DNA of 64,000 nucleotides from Heterocephalus glaber. Its lineage: Eukaryota > Chordata > Mammalia > Rodentia > Bathyergidae. The stretch is from the NCBI RefSeq assembly GCF_000247695.1, contig NW_004624743.1, positions 1,402,113-1,466,112 of the forward strand, written 5' to 3'. Numbering within the stretch: position 1 is the first letter of the stretch; every line of letters starts with the position of its first letter. Below, piece by piece: positions 57,007 through 64,000 of this stretch. A program made the translations under genes and the position numbers. The notes beneath the pieces are model-generated. The model did no database searches. It saw only the letters and a program-made list of their open reading frames with translations, and was not told the DNA's origin.

Positions 57007-57086
57007 CCAAACCAAAGCACCCAGAGATTAGCAAGTTATTCTAGGTGATGGCTGATGTCAATGGCAACGAGAACAAAACCAAATTG

Positions 57087-57186
57087 GGGCCAGGGATTTA
57101 GCTCAGTGGTTCTGCAGCCTGCCTTGCAAGTGCAAGGTCCTGCGTTTGATCTCCGGTACCAAAAACAAAACAAAAAAACCAAAAAA
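57087..57186 (+). repeat. ID-like SINE with perfect 14-base target-site duplication
   Basis: GGGATTTAGCTCAGTGG and GCGTTTGATCTCCGG boxes and an A-rich tail. GAACAAAACCAAAT at 57071-57084 is repeated exactly at 57187-57200. Confidence 0.96.
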
Positions 57187-57771
57187 GAACAAAACCAAAT
57201 AGAAACCAGGATTCATCACATACAGAATAAAGGATGTCAAAGCCGCAGTCAAAGTGAAAGCACTGGAGCTGACTTCAGAGGCATCTGGGCATTCCTGCCA
57301 TCCCCCAGTCTCCAGGGCTTTTCCGGGCATCAGGAACTGCGGATTCCAGTGCTTGGAGGACAAGAAATTCTTAGAAGATGTCAGTTTTAGACACTTCCTA
57401 ATCCTGAGGACTCCAGAACGATTTCAGTACTTGCAAAGACTTTACCTTCAGACTCCCAGTGAAGCACACAAGTACAAAGCGTTATTTGGATGTTATGGCT
57501 AACAGAAAATTATTGATCACACTGTGCAACTTTAAGCCTACTGACTCTTGAAAACTGTTATTGTAATGAGATTTCATGTTTAATGTAACATTCAAAAAAA
57601 TCAGTAAAGCAGCAGAATAGTCATTTACTGTAACAGCTTATTCAGTTTCCTGTCATTGCCTCTATGATATTAACCAGCCTCATCAATGCTACTTTTATAC
57701 TATATTACTGTTCTGTACTCCCAGAAATGGGACACGATTGTGTTGTGGTCAGTTCACATTTACGGTACTTA

Positions 57772-57930
<159 letters not shown>

Positions 57931-57997
57931 TCATCACACACATATGCACAGATATGACTGTCATGGCGCCATCTAGTGGACTTTCTTTAAAAAGGCA

Positions 57998-58075
57998 AAC
58001 CAACGTAGGGGATAAAGAGTACTTGCCTAGCATGCAGACCCTGGGTTCCACCCCAGCACTGCAAAACAACAACAA
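57998..58075 (+). repeat. Old tRNA-derived SINE
   Basis: GAGTACTTGCCTAGCATG and CTGGGTTCCACCCCAGC in SINE order, then an A/C-rich tail. Confidence 0.65.
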
Positions 58076-58255
58076 CAAAAACAAACCAACCCAACAAAAC
58101 CCCCAACAACACCAAAACAGCTTTATCACAATCCACATTTATCACTTTTTACCTAAATATGGTACCTATTTTTCCCTTTGGCTTTATCCAATTTATAACC
58201 AATATTTAGTTTGAATCAGTTCCAACATGGATAATGTAGTAAAGACTCCAGGTCA

Positions 58256-58425
58256 AAGTGTTCAAGTTGAATGCATTCTGTAATCCACTAGATAAGTCTT
58301 GTTAACTCTGTGCTTTACTTTCCTTAGCTATAAAATTGACGTAAGAACAGTTCTCACTGCTACAATTGTTGAGGGTACTAAAGACTTAGAACAATGCTCA
58401 GCAGCGAATAAGTATGGTTACAACT
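58256..58425 (+). repeat. MIR
   Basis: TTTACTTTCCTTAGCTATAA and a later ACTTAGAACAATGCTCAGC fit the MIR core and tail. Confidence 0.65.
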
Positions 58426-58984
58426 GTTTGATATAATCTGACTACTCGTTATTTCTGTCCTTTGTAGTTTTAGGTTGTCACATTTAAAAAGGTAGATCCT
58501 TAATGTTCTACTCAATTTATCTTAAAATACGTTCAGCTGTGTCTATCCTTTTCTTCTATAAATACTTTATACATATAGGTCCTATTTTTTAATTACTTAG
58601 GAGGAAAAAATCTTGAGAGTTAAAAGACATCTGGATCAAAAGAGCACTAAATTACTTGTTCAGACTCAGGAACCTCGAGAGCGGTTCGTGTCAGGTCCTC
58701 AACCTTTACTACACAGACATTTCGTAGGTGTTATTCCGGGCAGCCCTGCATGCATCCCATCCTCTCTTCTTATAATCCTCTTCTCTCCTACAGCTCAAAG
58801 CACTAGTGAAAACCGTGCTCATTACCACTGTTACAACTGCACACGATTCTCACAGCCTTGTTCTCCCGACACTCAACATCTAGTATCATAAAAATTGTTT
58901 TTAAAAGTTTTTGTCCTTTCTTCTCCATGGCCCTGACTCAGGCTTTGTCATCTGTCGCTTCTAGCAGCTATTCCAAGACCTCCT

Positions 58985-59105
58985 CTTGGCCAGGCTGTGC
59001 AGGGCTGCAATCCTAGCACCCAGAAGGCTGAAGCAGGAAGATCGAGAGCAAGTTTGAGGCCAGCCTGGGGTTCACAGTGAGACCGTTCTGAAGAAACTCA
59101 AATAA
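58985..59105 (+). repeat. B1-like SINE
   Basis: AGAAGGCTGAAGCAGGAAG, GAGGCCAGCCTGGGGTTC and an A-rich end. Diverged. Confidence 0.8.
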
Positions 59106-59385
59106 CCAAAAGCCCAAGTAAAAGCCCTCCTCTGGGCTCCATTACAAGTGCCACCCCTCTGCACCCAGCCTTCCACTTCGCTGCCAACTGTGTCCAACAC
59201 CCGACTTGTACACGAGCGCTGGCATAACATTTCTAAAAAAGCAGATCAACGAAGGATTCTCGATGAACCTCGGGAACTGCGTCCAGATCGTGGTGAGAGA
59301 AAAGATCCCAGCGGAGCGCGGGAGACTTCCCTTGAAACACGTTCCTGGACAGCAGCCTTCCCCAACCCCGTAGGAACCGCGTTAC

Positions 59386-59435
59386 CTTCCACGGAGGAGG
59401 TTGTGGTCATCCTCTGGAAATACCTGAATTCATTC
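59386..59435 (-). CDS. DHFR: DHFR exon 2
   Basis: 50 coding bases between a TTACAG acceptor and a GTAACG donor. It encodes NEFRYFQRMTTTSSVEG (with split codons). The Glu is the active-site acid (human Glu30) and the two Phe residues (human 31 and 34) line the folate pocket. Confidence 0.97.
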
Positions 59436-59580
59436 CTGTAAGGGAGAGACGGGTGTCACTTAGGGGTCTCCGCGGGGCGGCGTCCCCAGTACCCGGGTTT
59501 TGCTCTGCGGCCCCGGAGTCCGGGGGCCCAGGCTTGGCCGAGGTCGCGCTGCAGTCGCCCCCAACCGGCCGGGCAGGTAC
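59436..59580 (-). other. DHFR: DHFR intron 1, very short
   Basis: 145-base GC-rich intron with GT/AG ends, lying within the CpG island. Confidence 0.93.
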
Positions 59581-59666
59581 CTGAGCGGGGGCCAGGGCAG
59601 GTCCCCGTTCCTGCCGATGCCCATGTTCTGGGACACGGCGACGATGCAGTTCAGCGGGCGGACCAT
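59581..59666 (-). CDS. DHFR: DHFR exon 1 (dihydrofolate reductase; start of complete gene)
   Basis: DHFR reduces dihydrofolate to tetrahydrofolate with NADPH, feeding thymidylate, purine and glycine synthesis. It is a soluble cytosolic/nuclear enzyme and the target of methotrexate. Exon 1 has 86 coding bases ending CTCAG before a GTACCT donor. It encodes [18 protein letters not shown] and then [10 protein letters not shown], with the conserved Ile7-Val8-Ala9 strand and the Leu22-Pro-Trp24 loop. The ATG sits in a GCCATGG context after a short GCC repeat. The six exons (86+50+106+127+116+79) join without frame error into 187 codons, the usual mammalian length, and all catalytic residues I checked are present. 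The gene is divergent from MSH3 and shares its promoter. The intact frame, introns and synteny rule out a DHFR retrocopy. Confidence 0.98.
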
Positions 59667-59944
59667 GGCGGCGGCGGCGGTCGGCTCCCGGATGGCTCAG
59701 GCGGACCCGGGTCCCAGAGTTTGGCGCGAAACCACGGCCGCATCCCGCCTCCGCGCCATTGGCGCAGGCGCGGTCCCACCCTCCCATCCCTATTGGTGCG
59801 TATGCCACCCCGCCCCTCAGCCCCATTGGCGCAGGCGTAGCGCGGCCCGCTCCTCTCCCCGCAGGCGAGGTCCGCGGCGTGCTCGCGCCCGCACCCGTCC
59901 GGGCACCCGCTCTCACCCTAGCTACCCCGCCTTTCCGCCCCGCG
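59667..59944. promoter_or_regulatory. DHFR/MSH3 bidirectional promoter
   Basis: 278 bases separate the two start codons, so both 5' UTRs and the core promoter lie here. No TATA box is visible. A GC box CCCCGCCCC is at 59808-59816. ATTGG (inverted CCAAT) motifs occur at 59758-59762, 59792-59796 and 59825-59829, each within related ATTGGYGC sequence spaced 34 and 33 bases. In known mammalian DHFR promoters, repeated GC boxes drive basal transcription and E2F gives the G1/S rise. MSH3 is known to be transcribed from the same region in the opposite direction. Confidence 0.92.
59720..59731. promoter_or_regulatory. DHFR: E2F dyad
   Basis: TTTGGCGCGAAA, the reverse complement of TTTCGCGCCAAA, the classical overlapping inverted E2F sites of mammalian DHFR promoters. 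It lies 54 bases upstream of the DHFR ATG, so transcription start is expected close by. It predicts induction at G1/S. Confidence 0.92.
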
Positions 59945-60154
59945 ATGTCGCGCCGTAAGCCGGCGTCGGGCGGTGTGGCTCCTGCGAGCCCGGCACCCAG
60001 GAGGCAGGCCGTTTTGAGCCGGTTTTTCCAACCCGCTGGAAGCCTGAAATCTACCTCGTCCCCGACTGGCGCTGCCGACCAGGCCGACTCTGCCTCCTCA
60101 GCCTCCTCAGCGCCCCCAGCGTCCACCGTCGTGCCTGCGTCAGCGCCGCCGCAG
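59945..60154 (+). CDS. MSH3: MSH3 exon 1 (DNA mismatch repair protein, partial gene)
   Basis: MSH3 pairs with MSH2 to form MutSbeta, which recognises insertion/deletion loops in mismatch repair and drives expansion of some trinucleotide repeats. Exon 1 gives 70 codons from ATG to CCGCAG before a GTGGGT donor, phase 0. It begins [15 protein letters not shown]-interacting motif QAVLSRFF lies at residues 21-28 (Q, L, FF at the expected places), followed by GSLKSTSS. The end is a short Ser/Ala/Pro-rich tract where human has a longer polymorphic Ala/Pro repeat. The gene is divergent from DHFR, and exons 4 onward lie beyond the window. Confidence 0.96.
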
Positions 60155-60944
60155 GTGGGTTCTGCCCGGGAGGGGCGGGGCCTTTGGACCAGCCGGCGCC
60201 TGTGGGCGGGGAGGCAGGAGGCAGGACCTCGCGCAAGAACCCGCGAGATGCTGGGCTCGGGAGAAAGGGGCGTGGTATGGCCGAGGAACGGGTGGTCGGG
60301 GCGGAGAGAGAGGGCGGGTGGGCGGAGANNNNNNNNNNNNNNNNNNNNNNNNNNNNNNNNNNNNNNNNNNNNNNNNNNNNNNNNNNNNNNNNNNNNNNNN
60401 NNNNNNNNNNNNNNNNNNNNNNNNNNNNNNTGGGGGAAACCCCAGGTGCTGAAGGCCCGGTTACCTGGTTGCTGTTGGAGACCTGAGCTGACAGCTCGCA
60501 TTCTGCCTAGTGGACTGGGCCAGCGGGTAAGGCACCGAGTTTTAAACCTCCAGTATCCTTCCTTTTCCCCAGATAGAGGGAGGAAAAGGAGCTGTACTTA
60601 CTAATAGGCGGCGGCAGTGCCTCGCGTTTCTAGGACAGTGGGCGGAAGCAGCGCCTGTTCAGGTCCCTGCGACTGTGTGAAGTGTGGATGCTGGGTTATT
60701 GGGTACTTCCTGCTGCACCACCCTTCAGCAGAACAAAACAAGTGGTGAAAAACCAGTACAGTGCGTGGCCACAAGGGAAGGCCCTGGGGTGGTTTCTGCC
60801 TTAACAGAGACCTTTCCTGGGCTGAAAGTACTGCAGATGATTCTGTGAAGGGCGGGCGTGGTTCAGAAGTGAGATCTCACTCACTTACACAGCAAGCCTC
60901 CCCCACCCAGGTAACACTTCTACCTTCTGACCTTCCTGGTGTAG
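60155..60944 (+). other. MSH3: MSH3 intron 1, with assembly gap
   Basis: GT/AG intron of about 790 positions, of which 102 are unknown bases. The first part is GC-rich promoter-proximal sequence. Confidence 0.9.
60329..60430. other. Assembly gap (102 N)
   Basis: Run of unknown bases in the GC-rich start of MSH3 intron 1. The true length is not known. Translations crossing it are not meaningful. Confidence 1.
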
Positions 60945-61071
60945 GCTGCGAATACTGACAGAAGGAAGAAGAGACCAGCGGAGAACGCTGCGCCTCTCAA
61001 GAAGAAAGCCAAGAGAGTCCAGGAACGGGGAGGCGGAGGGGACTCGGCGGTGGCAGAGTCCGGCGACGCTG
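60945..61071 (+). CDS. MSH3: MSH3 exon 2
   Basis: 127 coding bases between a GTGTAG acceptor and a GTGTGT donor, ending in phase 1. It encodes AANTDRRKKRPAEN and then PLKKKAKRVQER with a Gly-rich and acidic end. The two basic clusters look like a bipartite nuclear localisation signal in the disordered N-terminal arm. They correspond to the human RRKKRPLEN...KKKVKK region. Confidence 0.94.
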
Positions 61072-62598
61072 GTGTGTGCTGGGCGGTGCTGCTTCTGTGC
61101 AGCCGGGGCTCCCCGGTTCCTTGGGTCGCCAAGCGGCAGAGCAGGACTCTCAGCGTGGCGCTTTTTCCTCCAGGGACCAAGATGCCCCCTTGCCTGAGCG
61201 TGGGGCTGGCCGTAATTTCTATTTTATTTGCTCAAAATGAAACATTCTTGGTAGAAAATGCTAGGCAGTGCGGAGATCTAGAAGGTGGACAGGGAAAGAC
61301 CCTGAAGTCCCCTCCAGGGAGGTCTCCTGCTTGGACTGCTGTGTGTTCATCCAGATTTTCCTGTTCATTCCCACCTATGTGGACACACACATAGACCTAC
61401 AAATGAGTTTGCAATAATTATTGTATTTTACAGGTTGCATTATCCTATATATGGTGATTTGCATCTTGCTTTTTCTACTGAGCGGGATGCTTTGACCACC
61501 CTTCCTTGTCAGGTCGCTCAGCCCTCTTCCCTTTTTTTGCCCACAGCTGTGTTGAGAGGCACTGAGGGCTGGTGGGGTGGCTCAGTGGGAACACCCTTAC
61601 CTGGCATGTGTGAGGCCCTGTGTTCCATCTCCACCACCACTGGGAACACGCATACACACACACACATACATGCATACTCACAACACTGGAAAAGAACAGC
61701 ATTCCTGAGCTCCTGGACTTGCAGAGCTGGTATTGGGCAGAGATGGTAGAGCAGATTTTCCTCTAGTTTTGGGTCGCAGAGAATTTGTGATAAGAGAAGA
61801 TGGGAAATCCCCAGAGACAAGAGCCCAAATAAATGCATAAATGAAGAAATAATAAGTCCCAGTTCTGTGGAGATACCTGCCCGCTGGAGACGAACATGTA
61901 ACATACCTATTTTTGCATGAAAGTTAAAGTTTAGATTTAGGGTCAACATGAAGGCCTTTCCCTGGTAAGGATGCCCGGGAGGGGAGCTTCAGGGCCAGGG
62001 CTTGGGCTTCAGCGTCCAGGCATCTGCATTCCTGGTTTCCCTTCCAGGGAAATCTCCAGTCTGCTGCCCAGCGGAGAAAAGCCCGGTCAGTACCTCCAAG
62101 CTTTGAGGATGGGAAGGGTCTAGGAAAGAAATAGCTTTCAACCACTCCTCTTTATGTTAGAACCACCCTTCCTTCCATTGCCCGAGTACTGGGCCCTGAT
62201 CCTGAGTCTCTCAAGTATTTTATGTTGAAAGATTTGCTCTTGGTTTTGTTAATTACTGACTTAGGATTTAGCTGAACTGGTCATTTTCCCTTCTTGCTTC
62301 AGATATTTCATTTGCAATTGTCAGCTTTTCTTTCCTGTTAGTCCTTGTATCTAAAAACAAACAGAAGCAAAATTCTCCTGTAGTCTCTAGCAGGGGCTTC
62401 AGTAGTAAGTGACATTACATAGGTGTGTGTTCAGTATGTCATCTTTAACCAGAACCCAGTGATCTTTATTTCATTATCACCTAGTTAGGTTCATGACTTA
62501 GATGGGAATCTCCCTCTTTAAACAGTCCCGTGCTGGCTGTGCACTGACACACTGAGACCAAAGTACTCTTGTTGTTTTCTTCCCATTTGTTTCCCAAG
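61072..62598 (+). other. MSH3: MSH3 intron 2
   Basis: 1527-base GT/AG intron. It contains an old tRNA-derived SINE with a CA-rich tail at 61.57 kb and nothing else I can name. Confidence 0.9.
61566..61680 (+). repeat. Old tRNA-derived SINE with CA-rich tail
   Basis: GGTGGGGTGGCTCAGTGGG and TGTGTTCCATCTCC in SINE order, followed by ACACACACACATACATGC. Confidence 0.7.
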
Positions 62599-62819
62599 AG
62601 CCAAAGAGATGTCTGAGGACCAGGATCGCTTCACAGTCTCTGGAAAAACTGAAAGAATTCTGCTGTGATTCTGCCCTCCCTCAAAATAGAGCCCAGGCAG
62701 AACCTCGTCAGGGGAGATTCGAAGTTCTGCCAAAATGTACTGATTTTGAGGATATCAGTCTTCAGCGTGCAAAGAATGCCGTTTCTTCTGAAGATCCCAA
62801 ATCGAAAAGTAATCAGAAG
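62599..62819 (+). CDS. MSH3: MSH3 exon 3
   Basis: 221 coding bases between a TTCCCAAG acceptor and a GTGGGT donor. The running total of 558 gives 186 codons in phase 0. It encodes [28 protein letters not shown], then [16 protein letters not shown] and [12 protein letters not shown]. This matches my knowledge of the MSH3 N-terminal arm just before the mismatch-binding domain. No disruption is seen. The MutS ATPase and clamp domains are encoded outside the window. Confidence 0.97.
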
Positions 62820-64000
62820 GTGGGTAGTTGCTACGCAGGTGAATGTCTGATTAGAGTAGGCGGTTCCGAAGTACTTCTGGGTCTGTGGGTCACTTGGCAT
62901 TGGCTCCCAAACTTGGCTGACGTCTGCGTTAGTTTTTGTTTCTTTGTGTTTTGTAGTCTTTGGAGATTTAAATTTATTATGTATTGGGGGGGAGTAGATT
63001 GGTTCATATTATCACGATTCTGATGTCCTGCCTGAATTAGGAGCCATTGCCTAGGGGGACGAAGAACAAGTTTGTTGCTGTCCTCCTCCACGGTTGCCAT
63101 GATTTGCGTGGGAAATCCCCATGTTTAGATGCTCTGAGGATTTTAGTTAAACCAAATGAGTATGAGCTCTCACTTCTGCTGTTTATTTTGTGACTTACTA
63201 ATGGTTTTTATTACTGCACAATCAGGAAATTTAACTCTTGCTCCATCATTGAAAGCTGTAATTGAGATTAGTGGTTGGTTCTCAGTCTTACCTTTAAATT
63301 AGAATCACTTGGAGAAAATAAATCACAAGAACCAAACAAATCCAAAACTTGTATTTAGAACCTTCCCTCAGAGTCTTATTTGATTGATCGTCATTGAGAA
63401 TCGGGCACAGGTATTTCTTAAAAGCTCTTATTTCAGTGTATAGCCATAGGTGACAACTGTCGCTTGAGAAGTGTTTCTCTATCTATACATATATAGATTA
63501 ATTTTTTTTGAGTCATTGAAATTCTCACGAAAGCTGTTTTTCCTTAGAAAAATACCTAGGCTGACACAAGTTTGCCTGTAATTTTCAAAAGTTCACACCC
63601 TTTCCCACAAAATCCAGATCCATGAATTCCTTTCCTAGCCAGGCTAATATTAATCTTAGATAATCAGGGGAAAAAAAGACTTTTTTGCTTTTAATCTTCT
63701 TTAATACTTAGAACAGGTTCACCTGGGTATGGTGATTGTAGAGCATAGACGGTGTAAAATTTGTCTTACTAAAGCTCACTTATTAATTGGAACATGTGCC
63801 CCTGGGCTGTTAGACTTATTTGCCATGACGGTATACACCACATGGCTGATGTGGCATCTGCACAACACAAGAAGTTAGAAGCAACCAGGTAGAAGTGCCC
63901 AGAGCAGTACATGGACATTATTACACGGGTAAGCAAGTCAGAAGCACGGAAGGGCACGGATAAATGGTAAAAAGCCACCAAATAAACCTAAATGGCCAAA
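62820..64000 (+). other. MSH3: MSH3 intron 3 (continues past the window)
   Basis: Starts with the GTGGGT donor. No further exon recognised before the end of the window. Confidence 0.85.

Larger units (their letters stand above)
59460..60328. promoter_or_regulatory. CpG island spanning DHFR exon 1, shared promoter and MSH3 exon 1
   Basis: Dense CpG and GC-rich sequence from within DHFR intron 1 to the assembly gap in MSH3 intron 1. It is the expected unmethylated start region of two housekeeping genes. Confidence 0.9.

Noticed and set aside
8444..57186. ID-like units read as tRNA genes
   Set aside because: They carry A and B boxes but have A tails, target-site duplications and diverged stem sequences. 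They are SINEs.
59407..60604. Long frames spanning the N gap on both strands
   Set aside because: They translate unknown bases and run through promoter and intron. Only the spliced DHFR and MSH3 exons are supported.

Overview
The window is nuclear DNA from a mammal, almost certainly a rodent outside the mouse/rat family. Genes are split into exons with GT/AG introns. The spacers are filled with 7SL-derived B1 elements and tRNA-derived ID-like elements, many carrying A tails and target-site duplications, together with L1, MIR/L2, LTR and mariner remnants. I see no clear B2 or B4 elements, which argues against a murid. Species cannot be fixed from the sequence alone.

Gene order is FAM151B (+, last exon, 2.1-2.3 kb), ANKRD34B (-, single coding exon, 8.8-10.3 kb), a ~37 kb spacer, DHFR (-, complete six-exon gene, 46.9-59.7 kb), then MSH3 (+, exons 1-3, 59.9-62.8 kb, continuing past the window). 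This is the order I know from the human 5q14.1 region, so the block appears collinear with other mammals. DHFR assembles without a break into 564 coding bases (187 codons and stop) from exons of 86, 50, 106, 127, 116 and 79 bases. MSH3 exons 1-3 are 210, 127 and 221 bases, with phases that join in frame.

DHFR and MSH3 are head to head with 278 bases between their start codons. That interval is a CpG-rich shared promoter with a perfect overlapping E2F dyad, a GC box and three ATTGG (inverted CCAAT) motifs about 33 bases apart. A second CpG island at about 19.4-20.3 kb lies ~9-10 kb upstream of the ANKRD34B coding exon, where its remote first exon would be expected.

The 10-46 kb spacer is mostly repeat debris. 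It holds a 5'-truncated L1 with a target-site duplication, an older L1 broken by an LTR, an ID-like element and a B1, three broken mariner loci (one an inverted pair), a coiled-coil-type processed pseudogene, and several LTR-like pieces. Between these are repeat-free stretches that may be conserved regulatory DNA. The spacer corresponds by position to the region downstream of DHFR known in hamster as a replication initiation zone.

I did not find a previously undescribed gene system. The most distinctive points are the strongly GC-shifted ANKRD34B coding exon, the architecture of the DHFR/MSH3 promoter, the B1-ID composite SINEs and the inverted mariner pair.
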